64,000 nt of DNA from Mumia sp. Pv4-285 (GTDB lineage: Bacteria > Actinomycetota > Actinomycetes > Propionibacteriales > Nocardioidaceae), in the NCBI RefSeq assembly GCF_041320275.1, contig NZ_CP162023.1, positions 3,844,001 to 3,908,000 on the forward strand, written 5' to 3'. The notes under the pieces were generated by a model that saw only the letters and a program-made list of their open reading frames with translations, had not been told where the DNA came from and searched no databases. This document shows positions 30,529 through 43,837 of this stretch, piece by piece. The first letter of the stretch is position 1. Each line of letters opens with the position of its first letter. A program made the translations under genes and the position numbers.

Positions 30529-31631
30529 ACGCTCGTCCGCGGCTGAGCGGCCTCGCCGGACCTGGTCCGGTCACGGAACGCCCACGGCATCGTCGGCGCC
30601 ACCAGAGGTCCGACGACCCGGCCCACGGCGTCCGACATCAGCGCCGTCCCGAGCAGGACCGACGACACGAGCACGACGGGCACGGACAGCCCACCGATCC
30701 CGGCCAGCACGTCGAACGCGCCGAAGTGCGCGAGCGCGATCAGGACGAACCCGTGGACCATGTACGCGTTCATCGTCCGCTTGCCCAGCTCGGTCGTGGC
30801 ATCCTCGCGACGCGGCACGACCGAGAGCACGGCCGCAGTCAGGGCGAACCCGACGACCAGCAGACCAGCGCGCGTGACGACGCCGCCTACCGGATCGGCG
30901 TCGAGCGGAGCCTGCGCGTACGCATCGCGCCAGTACAGCCACGACACCGACCAGTCCTCCTGGCGCACGAGGCACCAGCCGAGGGTCGCGGCCAGAGCCA
31001 GCGCCGACGCGGCCCGGACGACGGGGCGGCGCAGCATGGCGAAGTGCTCCGGGCGCAGGTACATGCCCGCGACGTAGAACGGCAGCAGACCGAGGATCCT
31101 GTGGATCGACACCACGTTGCTGACCTGCCAGAGGCCGGCCACCAGGCTGATCGCGATCGCCACCAGCACCGGGGCGCGCAGGACACGCCAGACCGGCGTC
31201 GACAACCGCCACGCCACCAGCGCGATGAGGAACCACGTCGACCACGCCGGGTCGAGCAGGTTGATGTCGAGGGGCTTGCCGTCCAGCAGGGCCCGGAACC
31301 CGTCGAGACCCACGTTGAGGGCGACGTACGGAAGCACCAGCGTGGTGATCAGCGCACGGGTCTGCTTCGGGGAGCCCTCGTACCGTCGCGAGACGTACCC
31401 GGAGATCAGCACGAACGCCGGCATGTGGAACGCGTAGATCCAGGCGTACGTGCCGCGGGCCTCCGGCACCTCGAGGAGGTACTGGAGAGCGTGACCCGCC
31501 ACGACGAGGAGCATCACCCAGTAGCGGGCGTTGTCGAGCAGGGGGTCACGAGTCGAGGGTCGCGGCGCGTCGGCCGTGGTGCCGGCGGCGACCTTTGCGG
31601 GGGGCTGCATCAGTGTCGAAGACATCCCCAT
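30504..31631 (-). CDS. Membrane acyltransferase (acyltransferase family 3)
   Basis: About 375 residues with roughly ten predicted transmembrane helices. The N-terminal motif DNARYWVMLLVVAGHAL contains the catalytic-type histidine after a family-typical R-W spacing. Next come FHMPAFVLISGYVSRR and a C-terminal MNAYMVHGFVLI. Such enzymes O-acetylate or acylate cell-surface sugars and antibiotics; the substrate cannot be told. The start is uncertain (ATG at 31631 or 31625, or further upstream to 31700), none with a strong ribosome site. It lies between the rpoC terminator and a convergent lipoprotein gene. Confidence 0.8.
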   Translation of the reverse strand: MGMSSTLMQPPAKVAAGTTADAPRPSTRDPLLDNARYWVMLLVVAGHALQYLLEVPEARGTYAWIYAFHMPAFVLISGYVSRRYEGSPKQTRALITTLVLPYVALNVGLDGFRALLDGKPLDINLLDPAWSTWFLIALVAWRLSTPVWRVLRAPVLVAIAISLVAGLWQVSNVVSIHRILGLLPFYVAGMYLRPEHFAMLRRPVVRAASALALAATLGWCLVRQEDWSVSWLYWRDAYAQAPLDADPVGGVVTRAGLLVVGFALTAAVLSVVPRREDATTELGKRTMNAYMVHGFVLIALAHFGAFDVLAGIGGLSVPVVLVSSVLLGTALMSDAVGRVVGPLVAPTMPWAFRDRTRSGEAAQPRTSVQPRAGGV

Positions 31632-31727
31632 CGACGTAACCAGGCGTTCCTGAACAAACCCTGAGAGGGCCTGAAAATGGCCTGTGACCTGCGCAAACAC
31701 CCGTGAGCGCGGTCACGCGGACGCAGA

Positions 31728-31760
31728 AGGGCCCCCGGAGCACGAAGCTCCGAGGGCCCT
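31728..31760 (-). terminator. Terminator hairpin downstream of rpoC
   Basis: A 14-bp stem with one mismatch (AGGGCCCCCGGAGC / GCTCCGAGGGCCCT) and loop ACGAA begins about 19 bases past the rpoC stop. On the transcript strand it is followed by TTCT but no true U-tract. It ends the rpoBC transcript before the acyltransferase gene. Confidence 0.75.
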
Positions 31761-31778
31761 CTGTGCAGACCTCGTCGA

Positions 31779-35657
<3,879 letters not shown>

Positions 35658-35742
35658 GTTGTCTTCTTTCCTTCGTGATGAAAAATCTGTGGTCGAGGTC
35701 GGAGGCGGGGCGCGGACTCAGCGAGTGCCGCGCCCCCGCAGC

Positions 35743-38700
35743 TCAGACCTCCTCGACGCTGGCGGGCTCGCGGCGCGAGAGGTCGATACCGAGCTCCTCA
35801 GCAGCCCGGAACACGTCCTCCTCGGCGTCACGCATCTCCACCGCGGTGCCGTCGGACGAGAGGACCTCGACGTTCAGGCACAACGACTGCATCTCCTTGA
35901 CGAGAACCTTGAACGACTCCGGGATGCCGGGCTCGGGGACGTTCTCGCCCTTGACGATCGCCTCGTAGACCTTCACGCGTCCGAGGATGTCGTCCGACTT
36001 GATGGTGAGGAGCTCCTGCAGGGCGTAGGCGGCGCCGTACGCCTCGAGCGCCCAGACCTCCATCTCGCCGAAACGCTGACCACCGAACTGGGCCTTACCG
36101 CCCAGCGGCTGCTGGGTGATCATCGAGTACGGGCCGGTCGAACGCGCGTGGATCTTGTCGTCGACGAGGTGGTGCAGCTTCAGGATGTACATGTAGCCGA
36201 CCGAGATCGGGTCCGGGAACGGTTCACCCGTACGTCCGTCGAACAGCCGCGCCTTGCCGTCGCGACCGACCATGCGCTCGCCGTCACGGTTCGGGAGGGT
36301 CGACTCCAGGAGTCCCTGGATCTCGTCCTCGCGCGCACCGTCGAACACCGGCGTGGCGACGTTGGAGTCCATCGGCGAACGGTCGGCGCCGATCGAGCGC
36401 AGCCGCTCGGCCCACTCGTCCTTGCTCTCACCGATGTCCCACCCGGCCTTGGCGACCCAGCCGAGGTGCGTCTCGAGCACCTGGCCGACGTTCATCCGGC
36501 CCGGAACACCGAGCGGGTTGAGGATGATGTCGACCGCGGTGCCGTCGGACATGAACGGCATGTCCTCGACGGGCAGGATCTTGGAGATGACGCCCTTGTT
36601 GCCGTGGCGTCCGGCGAGCTTGTCACCGTCGGAGATCTTGCGCTTCTGGGCCACGTAGACGCGGACCAGCTGGTTCACGCCCGGCGGCAGCTCGTCGCCC
36701 TCTTCGCGGTCGAAGACGCGGACGCCGATGACCGTGCCGGACTCGCCGTGCGGGACCTTGAGCGAGGTGTCGCGGACCTCGCGCGCCTTCTCACCGAAGA
36801 TCGCGCGGAGCAGGCGCTCCTCGGGGGTCAGCTCGGTCTCGCCCTTGGGGGTCACCTTGCCGACGAGGATGTCGCCGTTGGAGACCTCCGCGCCGATCCG
36901 GATGATGCCGCGCTCGTCGAGGTCGGCGAGCATCTCGTCGCTGACGTTCGGGATGTCGCGGGTGATCTCCTCCGGCCCCAGCTTCGTGTCGCGGGCATCG
37001 ACCTCGTGCTCCTCGATGTGGATCGAGGTCAGCAGGTCGTCCTGGACGACGCGCTGCGAGAGGATGATCGCGTCCTCGTAGTTGTGGCCCTGCCACGGCA
37101 TGAACGCCACGAGCAGGTTGGAGCCGAGCGCCATCTCGCCCTCGTCGGTGCAAGGACCGTCGGCGATCGGCGAGCCCTTCTCGAGGCGGTCACCCTCCTT
37201 CACCAGCGGACGCTGGTTGATGCAGGTGCCCTGGTTCGAGCGGGTGAACTTCGACATCCGGTACGTCTTGTAGGTGCCGTCGTCCTGCATGACCTCGACG
37301 TAGTCGGCGCAGACCTCGGTCACGACGCCCGGCGCCTTGGCGACGGTCACGTCACCGGCATCGACGGCGGCACGGTACTCCATGCCGGTGCCGACGAGCG
37401 GCGCGTCGTTGCGGATCAGCGGCACCGACTGGCGCTGCATGTTGGAGCCCATGAGCGCACGGTTGGCGTCGTCGTGCTCCAGGAACGGGATCAGCGCGGT
37501 CGCGACCGACACCATCTGGCGCGGCGAGACGTCCATGTAGTCGACCTCGGCGGCCGGGACGAGCTCGGCCTCGCCGCCACGCTGGCGGACCAGGACGCGC
37601 TCCTCCGCGAAGGTGCCGTCCTCCTCGAGACGCGAGTTCGCCTGGGCGATGACGTAGCGGTCCTCGTCGCTCGCGGTCAGGTAGTCGATCTGCTCGGTGA
37701 CCCGGACGCCGTCGACCCTGCGGTACGGCGTCTCGACGAAGCCGAACGCGTTGATGCGGCCGTACGACGCGAGCGAGCCGATCAGGCCGATGTTCGGGCC
37801 CTCCGGGGTCTCGATCGGGCACATGCGGCCGTAGTGCGACGGGTGGACGTCACGGACCTCGTAGCCGGCGCGCTCACGGGACAGACCACCCGGGCCGAGC
37901 GCCGACAGACGACGCTTGTGCGTCAGGCCGGCGAGCGGGTTGTTCTGGTCCATGAACTGGCTGAGCTGCGACGTCCCGAAGAACTCCTTCAGCGCGGCCA
38001 CGACGGGACGGATGTTGATCAGGGTCTGCGGCGTGATCGCCTCGACGTCCTGGGTCGTCATCCGCTCGCGCACCACGCGCTCCATGCGGGCGAGGCCCGT
38101 ACGGAGCTGGTTCTGGATGAGCTCGCCGACGCTGCGGAGGCGACGGTTGCCGAAGTGGTCGATGTCGTCGGCCTCGACGAACGTCGTGCCGGCGGCCATC
38201 TCGAGCTCGGTCTCGCCGGCGTGCAGCGCGACGATGTACTTGATCGTCGAGACGATGTCCTCGATGGTCAGCGTCTGCTGGTCGAAGGCCTCGTCCGTGC
38301 CGAGCTTCTTGTTGATCTTGTAGCGACCGACCTTCGCGAGGTCGTAGCGCTTGGAGTTGAAGTAGTAGTTGTCCAGCAGCTGCTGGGCAGCCTCGGTCGT
38401 CGGCGGCTCACCCGGACGCAGCTTGCGGTAGATGTCGAGCAGCGCGTCGTCCTGGCCGGACGTGTGGTCCTTCTCCAAGGTGGCGCGGATCGAGTCGTAC
38501 TGGCCGAAGTCCTCGAGGATGTCGGCCTCGGACATGCCGAGCGCCTTGAGGAGGACCGTGACGCTCTGCTTGCGCTTGCGGTCGAGGCGAACCCCGACCT
38601 GGTCACGCTTGTCGATCTCGAACTCGAGCCAGGCACCACGCGAGGGGATGACCTTCGCGGTGTAGATGTCCTTGTCGCTCGTCTTGTCCGGCGTGCGCTC

Positions 38701-39213
38701 GAAGTAGACGCCCGGCGAGCGGACGAGCTGCGAGACGACGACACGCTCGGTGCCGTTGATGATGAAGGTGCCCTTGTCCGTCATCAGGGGGAAGTCACCC
38801 ATGAAGACGGTCTGGCTCTTGATCTCGCCGGTCTCGTTGTTCATGAACTCGGCGGTGACGAACAGGGGCGCGGCGTACGTGACGTCACGGTCCTTGCAGT
38901 CCTCGACCGAGTTCTTCGGCGGCTCGAAGCGGTGGTCACGGAACGACAGAGACATGGTCTCCGAGAAGTCCTCGATCGGAGAGATCTCCTCGAAGATCTC
39001 CTCCAGACCGGACTTCTGAGAAACGTCCGTACGCCCGGCGGCCAGCTGCTGCTCGACGGACGCCTTCCAGCTCTCGTCACCGATCAGCCACGAGAAGCTG
39101 GAGGTCTGGAGCGAAAGCAGCTCCGGCACCTCGAGGGGCTCGGAGATCTTGGCGAAGGAGACACGGCGGGGATTGTTGTTGGCAGAGGCGGCGACAGTGC
39201 GCGAGGAAGCCAA
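35743..39213 (-). CDS. rpoB: RNA polymerase beta subunit
   Basis: About 1156 residues if translation starts at TTG 39211-39213 ([16 protein letters not shown]), which has AAGGA six bases upstream. A TTG start is also known for streptomycete rpoB. No ATG fits; open frame further upstream crosses the promoter. The rifampicin region ([31 protein letters not shown]) has the sensitive-type Asp, His and Ser. It ends [13 protein letters not shown]. Confidence 0.98.
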   Translation of the reverse strand: MASSRTVAASANNNPRRVSFAKISEPLEVPELLSLQTSSFSWLIGDESWKASVEQQLAAGRTDVSQKSGLEEIFEEISPIEDFSETMSLSFRDHRFEPPKNSVEDCKDRDVTYAAPLFVTAEFMNNETGEIKSQTVFMGDFPLMTDKGTFIINGTERVVVSQLVRSPGVYFERTPDKTSDKDIYTAKVIPSRGAWLEFEIDKRDQVGVRLDRKRKQSVTVLLKALGMSEADILEDFGQYDSIRATLEKDHTSGQDDALLDIYRKLRPGEPPTTEAAQQLLDNYYFNSKRYDLAKVGRYKINKKLGTDEAFDQQTLTIEDIVSTIKYIVALHAGETELEMAAGTTFVEADDIDHFGNRRLRSVGELIQNQLRTGLARMERVVRERMTTQDVEAITPQTLINIRPVVAALKEFFGTSQLSQFMDQNNPLAGLTHKRRLSALGPGGLSRERAGYEVRDVHPSHYGRMCPIETPEGPNIGLIGSLASYGRINAFGFVETPYRRVDGVRVTEQIDYLTASDEDRYVIAQANSRLEEDGTFAEERVLVRQRGGEAELVPAAEVDYMDVSPRQMVSVATALIPFLEHDDANRALMGSNMQRQSVPLIRNDAPLVGTGMEYRAAVDAGDVTVAKAPGVVTEVCADYVEVMQDDGTYKTYRMSKFTRSNQGTCINQRPLVKEGDRLEKGSPIADGPCTDEGEMALGSNLLVAFMPWQGHNYEDAIILSQRVVQDDLLTSIHIEEHEVDARDTKLGPEEITRDIPNVSDEMLADLDERGIIRIGAEVSNGDILVGKVTPKGETELTPEERLLRAIFGEKAREVRDTSLKVPHGESGTVIGVRVFDREEGDELPPGVNQLVRVYVAQKRKISDGDKLAGRHGNKGVISKILPVEDMPFMSDGTAVDIILNPLGVPGRMNVGQVLETHLGWVAKAGWDIGESKDEWAERLRSIGADRSPMDSNVATPVFDGAREDEIQGLLESTLPNRDGERMVGRDGKARLFDGRTGEPFPDPISVGYMYILKLHHLVDDKIHARSTGPYSMITQQPLGGKAQFGGQRFGEMEVWALEAYGAAYALQELLTIKSDDILGRVKVYEAIVKGENVPEPGIPESFKVLVKEMQSLCLNVEVLSSDGTAVEMRDAEEDVFRAAEELGIDLSRREPASVEEV

Positions 39214-39322
39214 GAGGGGTCCTTCCGAAGGCTCGCAGTTCCCGATTGCGGCACCGTCCAGAACCCATGCCGAACGACCCCCGTCAAGGGGTGAGGGCAG
39301 GATGCAGGAGGCGCAAAGAAAT

Positions 39323-39352
39323 AGTCTAGACGCCAACGTGGGCAGATTTCAA
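39323..39352 (-). promoter_or_regulatory. Main rpoBC promoter
   Basis: On the minus strand, -35 TTGAAA (39347-39352) and -10 TAGACT (39323-39328) are separated by 18 bases. The predicted start near 39316 gives a leader of about 100 bases before the TTG start of rpoB. Confidence 0.7.
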
Positions 39353-39378
39353 CCCAGGGTGTCCAGCCTTCGCCGTCG

Positions 39379-39407
39379 ATGATGAACGTATCTTCGCCTC
39401 AGGTCAA
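39379..39407 (-). promoter_or_regulatory. Possible second, upstream rpoBC promoter
   Basis: On the minus strand, -35 TTGACC (39402-39407) and -10 CATCAT (39379-39384) are separated by 17 bases. The -35 is good and the -10 weaker. It would start transcription about 55 bases upstream of the main site. The remaining gene-free sequence to 39547 probably holds the divergent sortase promoter, which was not resolved. Confidence 0.45.
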
Positions 39408-39547
39408 GCAACCCGCCGGAATAGTTCTTCACGAAGTCGGCTCCTCCCCCGTCCTGACTACCGTCCGCCGGGTCGCTTCCAGCGGTGTGCCACCCTGGTT
39501 GTGACCCGCGTTACGTACGATCGGTGCGAGGACAGGAGGAGGTGCCA

Positions 39548-40261
39548 GTGCCCGTCGACACGGTCCCGCCGAGGCGTGAGCGGCCCGAGCTGAAGCCGAC
39601 CCCGCACCTGCGGCCCGCCCGCATGCTCGCCACCGCGCTGACCCTCGTGCTCATCGTCGGCGGAGGCTGGATCGCCTGGAAGTACGTCGGCACCAACATC
39701 GTCGCGAAGCAGCGCCAAGGCGAGATGGCGGTCGCCCTGGCCGACGACTGGCGCGGCAACCGCGGCGGCGACGCGACGACGGACGAGATCGAGCCGGGTG
39801 AGGCGATGGCGGTCCTGCGGATCCCCCGCCTCGGCGACGACTTCGAGGTGCCGGTCGTCGAGGGAGTCGACGACTCCGCCCTGACATCGGGCGTCGGCCA
39901 CTTCCCTGACACCCAGCGTCCCGGCCAGCTCGGCAACTTCGCGGTCGCCGGGCACCGCATCACCAACGGACAGCCGTTCAAGGACTTCCCGGAGCTTCGC
40001 AAGGGCGACGAGGTCGAGGTCGAGACCCGCACGCACGTCTACACGTACGTCCTGGAGGGCTCCGGCACCAGCACCGTCGTCGACTTCACCGACGTGTGGG
40101 TCGTCCAGCCCGTGCCGGAGAAGGCGAAGCGCTCCAAGAGCCAGCGGTCGCGCGCGACCCCGGACGAAGCCCTCATCACGCTCACCACGTGCTCCGAGAT
40201 CTTCCACACCGACAACCGGTCGGTGGTCTTCGGGCGGCTCGTCGACTCCCGTCACGTCTGA
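39548..40261 (+). CDS. Class E sortase
   Basis: A 237-residue membrane-anchored transpeptidase. One transmembrane helix lies at about residues 26-48. The catalytic triad is H136 (VAGHRIT), C215 in TLTTC, and R224 (HTDNRSVV). TLTTC and the single N-terminal anchor are typical of actinobacterial class E (SrtE-like) sortases, which join surface proteins to peptidoglycan. The chosen GTG at 39548-39550 lies just after AGGAGGAGG; GTG 39542 is an alternative. It converges on the Mce operon with a 21-base gap. A protein with an LPATG signal is encoded at 51112-52125. Confidence 0.92.
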   Translation: MPVDTVPPRRERPELKPTPHLRPARMLATALTLVLIVGGGWIAWKYVGTNIVAKQRQGEMAVALADDWRGNRGGDATTDEIEPGEAMAVLRIPRLGDDFEVPVVEGVDDSALTSGVGHFPDTQRPGQLGNFAVAGHRITNGQPFKDFPELRKGDEVEVETRTHVYTYVLEGSGTSTVVDFTDVWVVQPVPEKAKRSKSQRSRATPDEALITLTTCSEIFHTDNRSVVFGRLVDSRHV

Positions 40262-40282
40262 CGCGCGCGGCGACCGACGGGG

Positions 40283-40948
40283 TCAGGTCGTCGTCAGCTC
40301 GGCGACGAGCCAGTCTCCGTCGATCTTCTCCATCCGCACCACGACCGACAGCGCCGCCGGGGAGCCGGGCTTGCCCGCGACCGTCCGGTGCTGGTCGACG
40401 AACGCCAGCAGCCTGACGCTGGTGTCGGAGCACTCCTGGCCGCACTCCAGCGGCGCGATCGCGCGCACGGAGGCCGCGACGTCGATCTTGCGCTGCTTCG
40501 CAGCCGACGCGACCTGCGGCGCCAGCTGCTCGTACTCCTCGGCGAACTCGTCGGTCATCAGGTCGGTCGCGGCCTCCAGGTCGTCGGCGACCGATGCGTG
40601 ACGGTAGCTGAGGACGGTCTCCAGCGCGGGCGTCGCAGCGGCGGTGGCTCGGTCCGCGGTCTCGACGCGCTCATCGGCGGCCGACTCGGTCTGGCGTACG
40701 GCGAGCGTCGCGACGACCGCGAACGCCACCGCCACGACGGCGAGCACGCCGAGGCCGGCCAGGACGACCTTGGCGCGGCGGCTGAGAGGCGGGCGCGACG
40801 GCCGAGGGGGGCGTACGCCGGGGGCCGCGGCCGAGCTCTCGGCCGAGTCCGTGGAGGTCTCGGTCGACTCCGTCGCCTCGAGAGGGGTGGAGGTCTGCTC
40901 GGTGGACCGGCGGCGCTCGCCGGCGATCCGCGGGCGTCGGTTGCTCAC
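40283..40948 (-). CDS. Mce-associated membrane protein (second)
   Basis: A 221-residue protein with a low-complexity Ser/Thr/Glu/Pro cytoplasmic N-terminus (to about residue 60), one transmembrane helix (VVLAGLGVLAVVAVAFAVVA) and an extracytoplasmic SnoaL/NTF2-like domain with a C-x3-C pair (LECGQECSD). Such proteins lie at the end of mce operons and are thought to stabilise or assist the transporter. It starts with GTG at 40946-40948, overlapping the previous stop by 4 bases, behind GGAGGG. Confidence 0.82.
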   Translation of the reverse strand: MSNRRPRIAGERRRSTEQTSTPLEATESTETSTDSAESSAAAPGVRPPRPSRPPLSRRAKVVLAGLGVLAVVAVAFAVVATLAVRQTESAADERVETADRATAAATPALETVLSYRHASVADDLEAATDLMTDEFAEEYEQLAPQVASAAKQRKIDVAASVRAIAPLECGQECSDTSVRLLAFVDQHRTVAGKPGSPAALSVVVRMEKIDGDWLVAELTTT

Positions 40949-41508
40949 GATCCGCCCTCCTCGTCCGGCGCAGGGGTCGGCGGCTCCGACTCGACGGGGA
41001 CGTTGGCGAAGTTCTCGACGAGCCAGCGACCGTCCTCGAGGACCAGCGAGATCCTCCACCGCAGCCGGGGCTGCCCGACCTGGACGTCGGCCGGCTCCGT
41101 CGCGACGGTGATCGCGGCGAGGACGTCGGCGCTGTCGTTGTCGAGGCTCTCGATCGCCACCTGCTCGACCGTCCCCTTCGAGACGATGCCCGTGTCGGCG
41201 AACTGCGACAGGAGGTCCTTCGTCGAGGCCTCGAACTGCTCGGCCATGGTGTCGGTCAGCAGCGGGGTCACGCGTTCCACGTACGGATCGAGGTCCTTGA
41301 CGTCGTACGTGTTCACGCTCGTCGCGAACTTCTCGGCGGCCGCGCGCACGTCCTGGCGTGTCGAGGTGTCGGCCGCGGCGGGGATCTGAGGGCCGCGGAC
41401 GACCGCGAGGACGCCGATCGCGAGCCCGGCGACCGCCACGAGGGCGAGCACCAGGGCGAGCAGACGGGTCCGGGTCAGCGGGAGACGGCGGGTCCGAGCA
41501 TCATCCAC
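40945..41508 (-). CDS. Mce-associated membrane protein (first)
   Basis: A 187-residue protein. It has a short basic N-terminus, one transmembrane helix (LLALVLALVAVAGLAIGVL) and an extracytoplasmic domain of the Mce-associated type (TYDVKDLDPYVERVTPLLTD, ending in an ISLVLEDGRWLVENF strand). It starts at GTG 41506-41508 behind GGAG and overlaps the end of mceF by 34 bases. It resembles the second associated protein in layout, so the pair probably arose by duplication. Confidence 0.82.
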   Translation of the reverse strand: MDDARTRRLPLTRTRLLALVLALVAVAGLAIGVLAVVRGPQIPAAADTSTRQDVRAAAEKFATSVNTYDVKDLDPYVERVTPLLTDTMAEQFEASTKDLLSQFADTGIVSKGTVEQVAIESLDNDSADVLAAITVATEPADVQVGQPRLRWRISLVLEDGRWLVENFANVPVESEPPTPAPDEEGGS

Positions 41509-42737
41509 TTCCAGGACTCCTTCCCGAGATCTGGGGCATCGGGAATCGTCGTCGGGTCCGAGACGTCCACCTGCTTCGTCGCAACATCGTACGTACCGAG
41601 GGTCTGGGCCTCCGTCGCGCCCACCGGAGAGACGGGGGATCCCGTCCCCTTCGCGCCTCGCACCTGCGGGTCCGCGCAGGTGAGGTTGCGCTTCCAGGCG
41701 GCCGGGGTGCGGTCGAACGGCGTCCGCTGACGCGGCTCCGGGAGGTAGCCCTTCGTGCAGGGGGCGTTGTCGTCCTGGAGCGCCAGGCTCAGGCGGAGGG
41801 CGTACTGCCCCGTCCGGGAGTCCTTGGCGATGATCGAGAACGCGCTCTCGATGCCGTACGGGGCGATCACGAGGACGCCACGGATGCCGTCGAGGTGGGC
41901 CCGGACGACCTTGTTGAGGCGGATCGCCTGGTCGAGGAGGACGGCGAGGTCGTCGGCGTTCTCCGCGATCACGGTGCGCAGCGTCGCCGCTGTCGGCGCG
42001 CCCGCCTCGAGGACCTTGCGCAGGTCGGCGTCCGAGGTCCGCATCGCCGTGGTGAGGTCGCGCAGGTTGGTCGCGAAGTCCTGGATGTCGTCGGAGGAGT
42101 CGACTTGGGTCTGCAGGACCTTGGTCGACTCGCGGATCAGCTCGGCGGTCACCTCGTACTTCTGGTCCGCCTTCGTGATGAAGGAGCTCGTCGCGTCGAT
42201 CGTCGTCCGGAAGTCGGTGGCAGATCCCTCGAACGCGTCGCCGAGCTCGGTGATCACCGTGCTGAGGTCGTCGGCCTCGACCGACGTCAGCAGCGCGCTC
42301 ACGTCGGTGATCAGGGTGCGGGTGTCGATCGGGACCTTGGTGCGCTCGCGGGCGACGACGTCCTCGTCGGCGAGGTACGGGCGGGAGCTGCTCGCGGGCT
42401 GGAAGTCGAGGTACTGCTCGCCCACCGCCGACTTGTTGGCGACGACCACGTCGGTGTCGGAGGGGATCCGCGGCGCCTCGTCGTCGATGCGCACCTCGAC
42501 GTCGACCCCGTCGGTCGTCAGCCACATGTCCTTCACCCGCCCGACACTGACACCGCGGTACGTGACGTCAGCACCGGTGAAGATGCCGCCGGACTCCGCC
42601 ATCTCGACGGTCACCGAGTAGCCGTTCCCGCCGAACAGCCGGTCGAGCTGGGCATAGGTCGCTCCGACGTAGGTGACCCCGACGAGCGTGAGGACCAGGA
42701 ACAGGACCAGCTGGACACGCATGCGACCGGTGATCAT
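41475..42737 (-). CDS. mceF: Mce family protein F
   Basis: A 420-residue Mce protein with an N-terminal membrane helix (VQLVLFLVLTLVGVTYVG), an MlaD/MCE domain (about residues 38-115; GGIFTGADVTYRGVSVGRV) and a long helical region that in known complexes builds the hydrophobic tunnel. It is the sixth Mce subunit of a lipid importer. Its start overlaps mceE by 4 bases. Confidence 0.93.
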   Translation of the reverse strand: MITGRMRVQLVLFLVLTLVGVTYVGATYAQLDRLFGGNGYSVTVEMAESGGIFTGADVTYRGVSVGRVKDMWLTTDGVDVEVRIDDEAPRIPSDTDVVVANKSAVGEQYLDFQPASSSRPYLADEDVVARERTKVPIDTRTLITDVSALLTSVEADDLSTVITELGDAFEGSATDFRTTIDATSSFITKADQKYEVTAELIRESTKVLQTQVDSSDDIQDFATNLRDLTTAMRTSDADLRKVLEAGAPTAATLRTVIAENADDLAVLLDQAIRLNKVVRAHLDGIRGVLVIAPYGIESAFSIIAKDSRTGQYALRLSLALQDDNAPCTKGYLPEPRQRTPFDRTPAAWKRNLTCADPQVRGAKGTGSPVSPVGATEAQTLGTYDVATKQVDVSDPTTIPDAPDLGKESWKWMMLGPAVSR

Positions 42738-43837
42738 GGCGCCACCACCGTCGAGGCCATGACGGACGCGACGTCGTCGCCTCGCAGCGCGGCCTTCAGT
42801 GACGCGCGCTCGGCCTCCGTCATCAGACCGATCGTCGTGGAGAAGTCCGTGGTGAAGTCGATCGACACGTTGGTGTAGTCACCCATCTGGTAGTCGGCCG
42901 CCTCCGCAGGTGTCTTGCCGAGCAGACTGTCGGGGAACGGGAAGGTCGGCAGGACCTCGAGGGACGAGATCAGCGCGTCCCCGGCCGACGCCAGGTTGTC
43001 GAGGACCGGGTTGAGAGCCTTGAGGTCGGCCAGCACCGCCTGCTTGGACTTCGTGATCACCTCGGTGCCGACGCTGCTGAGGTCGGTCAGGGCTCCGAGC
43101 ATCCGGACGAGGTTCGCTCGCTGCTCGTCGACCGTCTTCAGCGCCCCCGGAAGGTCCCCGAGGGCAGCGTTGATGGCGGTCTGCTGAGTCTTTGTGGCCT
43201 TGGCGAGCCGGTCGATCTGCTCGATCGCGGTGACGATCTGGGTCTTGGAGTCGTCCGCGGTGCCGACGAACTCGTCGAGCCGCCTCAGCAGCGTCCGCAT
43301 GTTGGCCTCACGGCCCGTCGACATGGCGTTGAGCTCGCGCGCGATCACCTGGACCTTGTCGATCGCACCGCCGTTGAGGACGAGCGACATCGCACCCAGG
43401 ACCTCCTCGACCTCGGGCGTGTGGCCCGAGCGGGCGAGGGGGATCCGGTCACCGTCGGACAGGGTGCCCTCGGCGCCGGTCGCCGGCGGAGCCAGCGACA
43501 CGAACTTCTCACCGAGGATGCTGGTCTGCCGGATGGAGGCGGTCGCGTTGTCGGGCAGGTCGACCGACCGCTTGACCTTCACCGTCACCGTCGCCTGCCA
43601 CCCGTCCAGCTCGACGGCGGTGACCCTCCCGACAGAGACGTCGTTGACCTTGACCGCGCTCTGGGGGACGAGGTCGAGGACGTCGGAGAACTCGACGACG
43701 ACCGTGTACGGATCGTCACCGAGGTCGGCACCGCCGGGCAGCGGCAGGTCGCCGACGCTGCTGCGACCACAGCCGGCGACGAGCACCAGCGCTGCGGCGA
43801 CCGCGAGGCCGCCCACCCAGGGACGGGACGTGCTCAT
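42734..43837 (-). CDS. mceE: Mce family lipoprotein E (LprK-like)
   Basis: A 367-residue Mce protein starting MSTSRPWVGGLAVAAAL, with lipobox LVAGC (cysteine near residue 23). As in mycobacterial operons, the fifth Mce subunit is the lipoprotein. The MCE domain (about 45-120; SAVKVNDVSVGRVTAVEL) precedes long helices with regular hydrophobic spacing. The ATG at 43835-43837 overlaps the mceD stop by one base. Confidence 0.93.
   Translation of the reverse strand: MSTSRPWVGGLAVAAALVLVAGCGRSSVGDLPLPGGADLGDDPYTVVVEFSDVLDLVPQSAVKVNDVSVGRVTAVELDGWQATVTVKVKRSVDLPDNATASIRQTSILGEKFVSLAPPATGAEGTLSDGDRIPLARSGHTPEVEEVLGAMSLVLNGGAIDKVQVIARELNAMSTGREANMRTLLRRLDEFVGTADDSKTQIVTAIEQIDRLAKATKTQQTAINAALGDLPGALKTVDEQRANLVRMLGALTDLSSVGTEVITKSKQAVLADLKALNPVLDNLASAGDALISSLEVLPTFPFPDSLLGKTPAEAADYQMGDYTNVSIDFTTDFSTTIGLMTEAERASLKAALRGDDVASVMASTVVAP

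Noticed and set aside
35659-39294. A 1211-codon open frame on the plus strand opposite rpoB
   Set aside because: It is antisense to the clearly identified rpoB, has an Asp/Arg/Leu/Val-rich composition typical of GC-rich shadow frames, and matches no known family.
40945-42525. A long fused protein upstream of the first Mce-associated protein
   Set aside because: The upstream part runs antiphase through mceF with Arg/Pro-rich shadow sequence; GTG at 41508 with GGAG gives a normal-sized protein.
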